NCBI GenBank assembly: GCA_016169945.1
Contig: JADLSH010000318.1
Span: forward strand, 1 to 64,000
Length of the DNA stretch: 64,000 bases
Direction: 5' to 3'
Origin: Trachythela sp. YZ-2020
Taxonomy: Eukaryota > Cnidaria > Anthozoa > Malacalcyonacea > Clavulariidae
Below the pieces are notes generated by a model. It had not been told where the DNA came from, searched no databases, and worked only from the letters and a program-made list of their open reading frames with translations. This document shows positions 49,101 to 52,977 of the stretch, piece by piece. A program made the position numbers and the translations under genes. Position 1 is the first letter of the stretch, and every line of letters begins with the position of its first letter.

Positions 49101-51475
49101 GTAGTCCCTGCCTGGTTAATTTGCCATAAAACTCAGTTTTTTTCATTTCATCTTGACTTGCCAATGTTCCTTCAGTCTTTGGATATTTTGCCAATTTTAT
49201 AATAGCCATAAATGTTGTCACTTCAGTTCTATCCAAACACCCATGGCCTTTACATAAGCCCTCAATCACTGACACAAGATTTTTCTGGTAAAAAAAATAG
49301 AGATTCATAGAAATGTTGACCAAATTTAACACTCAAGATTATTTACTGTAATGCATACCTTTGAGAACAATTTATCTCTTTCTTTTGTAATTCTTGCCAA
49401 GCAAAATTTAAGAATGACTTTACATGCTCCAGTAGCATGGTGCAAACAATCTGTGCCTAGGAACAAGAAATAGTGTTAATGGTGTCTTTAGATGTCAGCT
49501 GTCAAATGTCAATAAGATATTTTTACTACTTACATGAAGAAATATTGAGGCCAATAAAATGTGCTGACAAAGCAACCAATGATGAAAAGAATTCCTCATA
49601 TTCATCTTCAAGATTTAGTATGTCTGAACTTCTAAAATAATAAAGACTCATCTTTATGAACTAGTGAATGTAAATTCCCTGCCTCTCCCAAACTGGGAAG
49701 TGCAGGGAATTTGACGAGTCAGTAATGTCTCAATCAATTCCATGCGTGCACAGTGTTATAATGCAGTATGCAGTAGTACCGAATGCAGTGTGAAACATAG
49801 TGTGAAACCTTCTGCCAAACCATCGTCATAATCGCATACTAAAATATGGTTAAATGGCGAAAAAGGCAACAAACCTGCAACTTTTTAGCACTTGCCTACA
49901 TTATATATTATAGAGTGGATATTTAACACCTCAACAAATTCCCCACCTCTGGGACAACCTGAAGGAAGCAAATGCCCAACCCTAGAAACAGGTGCAGCTG
50001 TATAATACCCAACAAATGCCGGGGGGATGGGCACACATGGAATTGATCGAGACATAAGAGATAAATCATCCTTGCCCCAAGGGAAAGGCTGATGTGTTAA
50101 TGTTCCTGAATGTACCTAAACACTGGAGAATTAGTATCAACCAATCTCTTTTTTCTATCATTGATCTATTATGATACAGTATTTATTTCATATTTAGAAC
50201 AATGCTGTGTTAGGGGAAGTGGGTATTCACATTGACTGGTGCATTAGATTAGGATGACAAGGTAGAACGTTATTTGAAAACACTGACCACATCAATCAAA
50301 TGATTTGTTAATGGCATGTAATCATGCTGGGATTAATGATCCTTTATTGTACACAAGTCACATCATATTTTTTCTCAAATTTAGGAATTCATCATTACCT
50401 CCTTGTAAGGGATGATGACAACAAATTATTGTACGACTGCCAGTATGGAAAGTTTGTATTGCGCAACTGAGATATTGGCGCACAGTTTGATGTTTTAATG
50501 AACAACACCAATAAAAACAATAATTATACTACTACAAGTCAAATGCCTATAACAGTAACAACTAGAGAGCACTCAGAGATTGCATACCTGGCAACAAAAT
50601 GTAAACAAGCCAAGGTGTCTATCATGCCTATATTATACATGCACTAATTATGCATTCAGTTCAGTTCAGCCTGGGAAAGCAAGACAAACTTTTGTAAATT
50701 TCTCGTCCAATTTTCATCCAAACTCAACCAAAATTTAATCAATTTGTCCTTGGCGTATAGCCATTAAGCTCCACAAAATTTTGTATCAAAGTATTTGATA
50801 TTTATCGAGTTATTGTGCTCACAGACAAACACATATACACACACATACATACATACAAACCCAGGTGAAAACATTACCTCCTGGCAGGAATGACTTCGGC
50901 GCAGGTATATGTACGCTCAGCGTACCTATTGGAATATTAGGGAAATTTAGCAAACACAACGCGACGTCAAAGAGGACGTGAAAAATGGCGGGATATGCCC
51001 CTCTATGGATGTGCCCACGCCATTTTTACGCCATTTTTACGCCATTTCACGTCCTCTTTGACGTCGCGTTGTGTTTGCTAAATTTCCCTAATAATAATAT
51101 TAAAAAACATTTTCGTTTCAAAATGAGTTTTTAAAGCATTTAAAGAATTATTTAAAAAGTATTACTTTCTAGTTCGTGCAAACTTATATAATACTAGTAA
51201 ACCTATAGTCATATAGAATACTCATAAACCTGACATTACATTACATTAAACCTCCTTGTTTCCGCGCACAAATTTGACACATTTTTACTTTCTGTATTGG
51301 CCAATTTAAAACACAATTATTTCAAAACAACCAAATTACAAGCGCACAAAAACTACATAGACATAAACACTAACCCATTATTTATAATTCTGCACAGTTC
51401 TGGAACTGCATCATGAGGAGAACCATGAGAAATAGCTGAAAGAATATCAACTATATGCGACCAATCAGTAGCCAT
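8366..51475 (-). CDS. UBR4: UBR4 (p600) giant N-degron E3/E4 ubiquitin ligase, 97 coding exons, complete
   Basis: This is the whole UBR4 orthologue. From the ATG at 51475 to the TGA at 8366-8368 I read 97 coding exons totalling 15,060 nt (5,019 residues; the human protein is 5,183). Each junction keeps frame, and each exon matches the family in order. UBR4 recognises N-degrons and extends ubiquitin chains in cytosolic quality control, working with KCMF1 and calmodulin in animals (family knowledge). Visible parts are an N-terminal helical-repeat region, a UBR box (residues about 1555-1622), a propeller region (about 1762-2235), a UIM-like helix (about 2730), a Cys-rich zinc region (about 3510-3560) and a hemiRING with C-terminal helical domain (about 4650-5019). 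No frameshift or internal stop is seen. The start has good context (GACAAGATGG). An in-frame upstream ATG at 51541 is less likely. Exons are itemised in the block entries below. Confidence 0.97.
8560..8760. mobile_element. MITE family A copy (about 200 bp)
   Basis: This is one of about a dozen copies of an element of about 200 bp with imperfect terminal inverted repeats (GTTTCAGTAAGCGTTA at one end, GTTTCACTAAGCACTA-like at the other). Just inside both ends is CAGATGGTGGTCAA, and the body contains AGTGAGAAAATAATG and TCTTGTATTTGG. Other copies are at 18190-18380, 24240-24430, 27080-27295, 31390-31555, 33715-33945, 43685-43900, 53165-53350, 53575-53735, 59395-59580 and 63750-63985. It has no coding capacity. 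The copy at 53165-53350 and the one at 63750-63985 are a diverged subfamily. Confidence 0.8.
9238..9310. repeat. AT-rich tract of ATATAAATATT words
   Basis: This is simple sequence of ATAAATATTATAT repeats in UBR4 intron 92. It is low complexity and has no gene. Confidence 0.75.
9505..9650 (+). mobile_element. tRNA-derived SINE, family 2 (partial)
   Basis: GTAGCTCAGTTGGTTAGAGC is a clear pol III A box from a tRNA. It is followed by GCGCTGCGCCGGAATCGC and a body with GCATTTTTCGCAACTGCTCC and AAATGTATATAA. The B box is missing, deleted compared with the related copy at 61195-61390. This makes it a SINE remnant and not a tRNA gene. Confidence 0.75.
9836..9960. repeat. Degenerate TTAGGG-like intronic tract
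   Basis: The tract has irregular GTTAGGG, GTTTAGG and ATTAGGG words in UBR4 intron 91. Similar tracts lie at 25905-25965, 41290-41410, 44285-44455 and 47345-47430. They resemble telomere-like simple repeats that have decayed. Confidence 0.7.
10448..10640. repeat. 41-bp CCCTAA-rich tandem repeat, about 4.5 copies
   Basis: A 41-bp higher-order unit (CCCTAATCATAACCCTAA... followed by TTCTAACCTTACTCTAA) is repeated in UBR4 intron 89. The unit is built from 6-bp telomere-like words that have diverged and then been amplified together. Confidence 0.85.
10752..11140. mobile_element. Inverted-repeat element in UBR4 intron 89
   Basis: ATTCGGCTTGTGCAAGTGAC near 10752 is matched in inverse orientation by GTGACTGCACAAGCGGAATA at 11120-11139. 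A TGACGTCA word occurs near both ends. The interior is non-coding. It ends a few bases from the intron acceptor side of exon 89. Confidence 0.65.
11293..11954 (-). CDS. UBR4: UBR4 exons 85-88: hemiRING zinc finger
   Basis: Exons are 11829-11954, 11681-11752, 11536-11597 and 11293-11383 (residues 4648-4764). [15 protein letters not shown] followed by [11 protein letters not shown] and [20 protein letters not shown] is the hemiRING, the single-zinc E2-binding module that lets UBR4 recruit UBE2A/UBE2B-type conjugating enzymes (family knowledge). Both the Cys-Cys-x-x-Cys group and the downstream HYECH group are intact, so the catalytic module looks functional. Confidence 0.95.
12109..17781 (-). 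CDS. UBR4: UBR4 exons 63-84: C-terminal helical scaffold
   Basis: Exons are 17741-17781, 17408-17549, 17253-17334, 16785-16881, 16610-16686, 16440-16494, 16291-16357, 15948-16042, 15762-15864, 15577-15657, 15453-15486, 15314-15367, 15080-15161, 14659-14743, 14469-14537, 14212-14391, 13659-13777, 13441-13513, 13265-13368, 12776-12887, 12442-12570 and 12109-12198 (residues 3991-4647). Exons are unusually small; one is 34 nt. Conserved strings include [34 protein letters not shown] and [18 protein letters not shown]. The intron after 15762 has a GC donor (GAG|GCAAGT), forced by the frame and by the family sequence [19 protein letters not shown]. Confidence 0.92.
12311..12440 (+). mobile_element. 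tRNA-derived SINE, family 1, internally deleted
   Basis: Head words CACAGTGATTAGTGCC and GATCGGGGTTCCATT (A and B box positions) join directly to the tail AGCTATCCAATATCAATAGA and GTTAGTT. The central body is missing. It lies in UBR4 intron 83 and ends at the exon boundary. Confidence 0.7.
12958..13180. repeat. Minisatellite CATCCGGTCAC / CATCCAGTCAC
   Basis: Tandem 10-11 bp units fill part of UBR4 intron 81. Two overlapping open frames through it are artefacts of the repeat. Confidence 0.85.
13825..14211. repeat. 92-95 bp tandem repeat that fills an intron to its splice donor
   Basis: Four copies of a unit containing TCTGGTCACTTTAGGGTAGC, CAAGACCATATACTACC and GATCTAACCATACTTAACTC make up almost all of the 434-bp intron between UBR4 exons 78 and 79. 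Unit starts (AGTGAGTTCT or AGTGACTTCT) are at 13831, 13923, 14018, 14110 and 14202. The last, partial unit runs to within about two bases of the exon. Related sequence occurs at 26800-26870 (UBR4) and 54860-55150 (ELP2). Confidence 0.85.
14810..15045 (-). mobile_element. tRNA-derived SINE, family 1
   Basis: Read on the minus strand the element starts with a tRNA-like head (GTGGTTAGTGC A box, GGGTTCAATTCC B box in good copies). It continues through TGCAATATGCAGTTGTCTGA, a body with GTTTGACTCTACCAAACACC and CCTCCTGTAGTAACACTGG, and ends in AGCTATCCAGTATAAATAAA. Further minus copies are at 22437-22570, 23780-23985, 28280-28560, 30825-31080, 32395-32705, 38110-38275, 40490-40710, 41030-41275, 42270-42460, 46345-46550, 47605-47865, 48805-49015, 56195-56470 and 56725-56935. 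Confidence 0.85.
16921..17226. repeat. 62-bp tandem repeat, five copies
   Basis: The unit GCAGTTTTAACATGTTCTGC followed by CTGCGGTAAATTAACATTTG and CCACGTTATTTCCACACATC repeats at 16921, 16983, 17045, 17107 and 17169. The copies are nearly identical, so the expansion is recent. It occupies most of the 371-bp intron between UBR4 exons 65 and 66. Confidence 0.93.
17590..17715. mobile_element. Foldback element family B
   Basis: The ends are inverse complements built on TTTGTGTCTGAACTACCTGA and TTTTTCAGGTAGTTCAGACA. Other copies or halves are at 21415-21545, 24690-24730, 30195-30335, 40905-41030, 46920-47110 and 59745-59890. They are non-coding, with a short variable loop containing words such as CAACGTTTTGA. 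An AACTACCTACACTGG-type flank occurs beside several of them. Confidence 0.75.
18375..20780 (-). CDS. UBR4: UBR4 exons 56-62
   Basis: Exons are 20652-20780, 20395-20544, 19977-20225, 19474-19656, 19070-19154, 18728-18855 and 18375-18650 (residues 3591-3990). Landmarks are [74 protein letters not shown] and [11 protein letters not shown]. Exon 62 has a species-variable charged insert before [20 protein letters not shown]. Confidence 0.9.
19195..19380. repeat. 12-bp minisatellite GTTAGAGTGAAG
   Basis: About 15 copies lie in UBR4 intron 59. The unit length is a multiple of three, so an open frame of Arg-Val-Lys-Val repeats appears on the plus strand. It has no relation to a gene. Confidence 0.9.
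20868..21170. mobile_element. Foldback element family D
   Basis: GAAATCAGCACCGTATCGTT and GTCTTGATACCAAGGCAATA on the left are inverse-complemented on the right (TATCAAGACAACAATTCGGT and GCTGATTTCC). Halves of the same family are at 28855-29040, 30370-30450 and 55700-55770. It is a non-coding DNA element in UBR4 intron 55. Confidence 0.75.
21198..21932 (-). CDS. UBR4: UBR4 exons 54-55: cysteine-rich zinc region
   Basis: Exons are 21628-21932 and 21198-21336 (residues 3443-3590). The cysteine pattern [20 protein letters not shown], then [23 protein letters not shown] and AKPCCAVDP is almost unchanged from vertebrates, including a zinc-ribbon-like CxxC series. UBR4 structures place zinc-bound modules here (family knowledge); the exact role is not shown by sequence. 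Confidence 0.94.
22000..22420. mobile_element. GGGACG-rich inverted-repeat element
   Basis: GTTTATATGAGAGGCTGCAC and GGGACGTTTGCCGGGACG at the left have an inverse counterpart (CGTCCCATCTCTCATATAAA) at 22402-22421. The interior repeats GGGACG, CCCGGCA and CCCGTCCCG. The open frames at 22133-22447 and 22170-22478 lie wholly inside it and are not supported as genes. It sits in UBR4 intron 53. Confidence 0.65.
22595..26754 (-). CDS. UBR4: UBR4 exons 45-53
   Basis: Exons are 26567-26754, 26043-26264, 25552-25767, 24742-24891, 24459-24598, 24002-24159, 23443-23704, 23107-23337 and 22595-22811 (residues 2848-3442). Highly conserved segments are [56 protein letters not shown] and [20 protein letters not shown]. 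For the exon ending at 24459, the donor AG|GTTAGT restores the frame of the next exon; an earlier GTAAGG at 24463 would break it. The insertion rich in Ser and Lys between vertebrate helices here is much shorter. Confidence 0.9.
22855..23085. mobile_element. MITE family C copy
   Basis: The shared core is TATAAATAC...TTAGACGAACTATCAGGAAA, then ATATCAGGCATG, TGTCAGTATAGATCG and CTAGTTCGTCTGGATAG, with GATGATCCGTC-type ends. Other copies are at 35885-36405, 48190-48450 (opposite orientation) and 57070-57425. It is non-coding and seen only in introns. Confidence 0.75.
24955..25165 (+). mobile_element. tRNA-derived SINE, family 1 (plus orientation)
   Basis: The copy has a B-box-like GATCAGGGTTCCATTCCTGC, then TGTAGTTGTCTGATTATAAT, TTCTCCAGGTACTCCGGTTT, CCTCCTGTAGTAACACTGGA and tail GAACAGTGTAGAACTGATTG. 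It is followed by a (TAA)n tract at 25162-25230, the kind of simple tail SINEs often carry. Confidence 0.8.
26887..27602 (-). CDS. UBR4: UBR4 exons 43-44: UIM-like helix and acidic Ser-rich linker
   Basis: Exons are 27326-27602 and 26887-27066 (residues about 2696-2848). [20 protein letters not shown] matches vertebrate UBR4 closely and also fits the ubiquitin-interacting-motif pattern (acidic stretch, then ALxxS-like core). The rest is low-complexity Ser/Glu/Gly. The intron between the two exons is almost entirely one MITE (27080-27295). Confidence 0.88.
27868..30784 (-). CDS. UBR4: UBR4 exons 38-42
   Basis: Exons are 30574-30784, 29979-30174, 29059-29242, 28584-28819 and 27868-28203 (residues about 2308-2695). 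Conserved pieces are [60 protein letters not shown] and [14 protein letters not shown]. Exon 38 has a Pro/Thr-rich insert ([12 protein letters not shown]). Exon 42 ends in a long Ser/Glu/Asp/Gly-rich tail that is expected to be disordered. Confidence 0.9.
29330..29560. repeat. CCCGAAACTTAA and CCCTTACCCTA simple repeats
   Basis: Two adjoining tracts lie in UBR4 intron 39: a 13-bp-like unit AACCCCGAAACTT about ten times, then CTACCCCTTACC repeats. Both are degenerate telomere-like words. Confidence 0.85.
29655..29868. repeat. Three 42-bp GC-rich repeats inside a foldback
   Basis: The unit begins CGCCCGCATTGTCGCGCGCC and continues CTAATATACTCCCCCTATAA; three near-identical copies run from about 29726 to 29850. 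Flanks AACAAGTCTGTCTCT (29679-29694) and AGAGACAGACTTG (about 29850-29862) are inverted relative to each other. High local GC stands out from the AT-rich introns. Confidence 0.85.
31139..34825 (-). CDS. UBR4: UBR4 exons 31-37: beta-propeller region
   Basis: Exons are 34643-34825, 33966-34277, 33344-33653, 32755-32963, 32129-32319, 31653-31869 and 31139-31355, giving residues about 1762-2308. This is among the best-conserved parts of the gene: [63 protein letters not shown] and [16 protein letters not shown]. Repeated beta-strand-like sequence with [16 protein letters not shown] fits the WD-like propeller seen in UBR4 structures. The exon at 32129-32319 ends inside a CCTAACC-rich tract, and its donor AG|GTTAGG is part of that tract. 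Confidence 0.93.
31950..32130. repeat. CCTAACC-rich telomere-like tract abutting a UBR4 exon
   Basis: Degenerate CCCTAACCC words run from about 31960 to 32135. On the coding strand they read GGTTAGGG, and the first one supplies the GT donor of the exon ending at 32129. Confidence 0.8.
34957..35791 (-). CDS. UBR4: UBR4 exons 29-30: linker after the UBR box
   Basis: Exons are 35570-35791 and 34957-35151 (residues 1623-1761). The first encodes a Ser/Lys/Arg-rich, probably disordered stretch ([20 protein letters not shown]) that is poorly conserved. The second returns to conserved helices ([20 protein letters not shown]). The intron between them contains the CAAA tract. Confidence 0.88.
35185..35515. 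repeat. (CAAA)n microsatellite, about 330 bp
   Basis: This is a nearly pure ACAA tetranucleotide tract in UBR4 intron 29. All long open frames here (Cys/Leu/Phe/Val-rich or Lys/Gln/Thr/Asn-rich) are products of the repeat. Confidence 0.97.
35905..36222. repeat. 27-bp tandem repeat at the end of a family C MITE
   Basis: The unit CTATCTGACTGTGTAGTTCA plus TCTTGAA occurs about 11 times, with one shortened copy near 36014-36030. The last unit runs straight into the family C element (TAATCCGTCTCTGTGTATAA), so it looks like amplification of the element's own edge. Confidence 0.88.
36482..36752. repeat. 11-bp minisatellite AAGGTTTCCCC beside the UBR-box exon
   Basis: There are about 24 copies, ending six or so bases inside the intron from the donor of UBR4 exon 28. 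On the transcribed strand the unit is GGGGAAACCTT, giving a run of four G every 11 nt. The overlapping open frames are repeat artefacts. Confidence 0.93.
36758..36988 (-). CDS. UBR4: UBR4 exon 28: UBR-box zinc finger
   Basis: One 231-nt exon encodes residues 1546-1622 and contains the entire UBR box, the pocket that binds type-1 and type-2 N-degrons in UBR proteins. The zinc-ligand pattern is complete: LCNKLCTFT, then [23 protein letters not shown] and [12 protein letters not shown]. It is nearly identical to vertebrate UBR4. The exon begins with GAG after a TAG acceptor and ends AAG|GTGAAG. The downstream intron runs straight into an 11-bp G-rich minisatellite (36482-36750). Confidence 0.97.
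37018..37330 (-). repeat. Tandem SINE-tail copies
   Basis: Three consecutive copies of the family 1 SINE 3' part (TTATTTATACTGGATAGCTC to CCAGTGTTACTACAGGAGGA, then AAACCTAAACTAAACTAACT) follow each other without a tRNA-like head. Similar headless arrays are at 37975-38105, 39525-39965 (four copies), 44750-44935, 46100-46345 and, in plus orientation, 25385-25535. Confidence 0.8.
37400..45228 (-). CDS. UBR4: UBR4 exons 12-27: helical region up to the UBR box
   Basis: Exons are 44974-45228, 44490-44712, 44021-44241, 43218-43442, 42477-42728, 42140-42223, 41810-41929, 41416-41624, 40716-40849, 40065-40302, 39272-39502, 38768-38973, 38293-38494, 37724-37930 and 37400-37631, giving residues 533-1545. 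That is 15 exon intervals; numbering through 27 counts 97 exons in total and may be off by one. Matches include [35 protein letters not shown] and [18 protein letters not shown]. The last exon ends in a run of Asp and Glu, the acidic stretch that precedes the UBR box in vertebrates too. Confidence 0.9.
42890..43090. repeat. 15-bp minisatellite GATAGGATAAATTCC
   Basis: About 12 units, some with ATGCC in place of ATTCC, lie within an ATCGG-rich element (42868-43120) that resembles 4407-4500. They lie in UBR4 intron 15. Confidence 0.88.
45245..45350. repeat. ACATCAGGTAGGC tandem repeat
   Basis: Several copies of a 13-bp unit (first two spaced by a longer 28-bp form) lie in UBR4 intron 11, just upstream of exon 12 on the minus strand. 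Confidence 0.8.
45644..51475 (-). CDS. UBR4: UBR4 exons 1-11: N-terminal helical-repeat region
   Basis: Exons are 51375-51475, 49534-49631, 49359-49456, 49076-49284, 48516-48767, 47895-48061, 47524-47564, 47118-47281, 46579-46816, 45975-46074 and 45644-45771, giving residues 1-532. Matches to animal UBR4 include [50 protein letters not shown] and [14 protein letters not shown]. Exon 7 is only 41 nt. Exons 10-11 encode a Ser/Asp/Glu-rich linker, as in vertebrates, but shorter and without the proline run. This part is predicted to form armadillo-like helices; no catalytic motif is expected. Confidence 0.92.
49632..50930. other. UBR4 intron 1, distal part: nothing recognised
   Basis: This is AT-rich single-copy-looking sequence with no open frame, RNA gene or clear element. 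A short CACATACATACATAC tract lies near 50840-50860. The intron as a whole runs from 49632 to 51374. Confidence 0.6.
50933..51096. mobile_element. MITE with about 53-bp terminal inverted repeats
   Basis: The left end ATTAGGGAAATTTAGCAAAC and ACAACGCGACGTCAAAGAGG continue to AAAAATGGCG; the right end is the near-exact inverse complement. Only about 50 bp separates the arms. No coding. It lies in UBR4 intron 1. Confidence 0.9.
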
Positions 51476-51559
51476 CTTGTCTCCTTGAATTTGCAGAAAA
51501 GTTTTTCGTGAAGCACACGCGAGGAGTACACGTTGCCACATACCGTCGTGTTAATTTTA

Positions 51560-51662
51560 GCCTCCTCCGCAGGCATCGCCTTAAAATTGGCGGGCAGAAA
51601 TTACTTGCTGGAAGAAAAAAAAACCTACCCCGGGGATCCAAGAGATGCCTGCGGAGGAGGCT
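51560..51662. mobile_element. Small MITE 85 bp upstream of the UBR4 start codon
   Basis: AGCCTCCTCCGCAGGCATC at 51560-51578 is matched by its exact inverse complement at 51644-51662. It lies where the UBR4 5' UTR or core promoter should be. Confidence 0.85.
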
Positions 51663-51928
51663 AGTACAAATATAAACTATTAGCACATGGGAGGGAATCC
51701 GCAACAGCGCAAGCCAATTACTGCGGCCCCTTTAACAACAACAAACATAATGATAATATAGGAACAAGTTGTTTCCTTGTCCTCAGAGGCAAGTCGTAAG
51801 ATACTATTTCAACACTAAACCAACTTTTAAACTCATATAATAAGAGAGAAACGATTAACCAAAGAATACTGCTTTGAGGACAACGAACTAACTCTTTCCG
51901 AAACATGCAACAAACGAAAACACAATAT

Positions 51929-52405
51929 CTACATGCAACACGAGATCGGATAGGTAAGACTACGAACACAATTACACTTTAGACAGATTGTTTTGTACGA
52001 GCGAGGATCGTCAACGTCGTAAGAAGTTCTTAATGAAGTCATATAATATTTAGAAAGAATAGACTTGAATGTCGAGAGACCACAAGTCGCCAGTTTTAGT
52101 TCTTCCGCGAGAATGTTCCAGACACGGGTTGTTCGTATGAAGAAGGATCGTTGATGGGTGGTTGTTTTGCATTTGGGTATGATGAACTTGGTGGCAGTAG
52201 AGGTTCGGATGGTTGGAATGAGAGAAGGTTTAACATTCACCAGACCATTTACTATTTTGTAGAAGAGGACCATATCCAAGTACTCATGCCAATAGCAAAT
52301 GGGTAGTAGGGACAGGGTTTGCAGTGTAGTGGTGTAGTCTGTAGTTGAGGCGAAAGGTAGCTCAAGGATAAATTTTGTCGCTCGCCTCTGCGTACGTAAA
52401 TTCTA
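51929..52405 (-). pseudogene. Decayed non-LTR retrotransposon, C-terminal reverse-transcriptase fragment
   Basis: The minus strand from about 52402 reads NLRTQRRATKFILELPFAST, then SLLPICYWHEYLDMVLFYKI and TTHQRSFFIRTTRVWNILAE. This is the typical region after the RT palm in RTE/jockey-like LINEs: a QRRATK helix, a YWHEYLDMVLFYK segment and an RVWNxL motif. No catalytic palm or endonuclease remains upstream, where unrelated short repeats begin. It is a 5'-truncated copy in the UBR4-ELP2 intergenic region. The family assignment is from motif memory. Confidence 0.75.
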
Positions 52406-52490
52406 TTTGCTGTATTAGAAGAACTGTATTAGAAGAACTGTTTTAAGCTACCCATGAACTGCGTTTTGGCTATATGAATAAGCCCCTGCT

Positions 52491-52496
52491 TTTATT
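52491..52496 (-). promoter_or_regulatory. Possible ELP2 polyadenylation signal
   Basis: The minus strand has AATAAA here, about 480 nt after the ELP2 stop codon. No nearer canonical hexamer was noticed. The assignment is weak. Confidence 0.25.
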
Positions 52497-52977
52497 AAGT
52501 CCTCCTCTCTGTTTATCCCCCTCCCCCCATCCAATAAGCCCGCCTCATTCATGCCAAAAATAGATAAGTCCCCATACAAGGACTTAATAGAGAATTTACA
52601 GTGATTTTTGCACAAGTGATTTTTGCTCAAATGAGCTGGGTTAAAATCTTAATTTTTACAATGGTAACTCATGCTTATGTTCCAGTATAGGTAGTTTTCT
52701 ACAGTACGCAATTCCTTACGAATGGCGGAGCTTTCTTTCGAAACGTCGAAATTTTCTTGATCTTTTCCAAGTCTACGATGTTTCAAGTAGACTGTTTACG
52801 AATGAAATTCAGGCAATCATTCATCATTATTAATCTTTGAGTCCTTTGAAACCCTCCAGATTGGTTCCACATAACCTGTCGGTATCATCTCACAGAGGTA
52901 CGCCCCTATAAACCTCTTTCGATAGGTAACAACCCAGTTGTTTTCTGAGCCACGTTCCATCACATATTTCACACATT

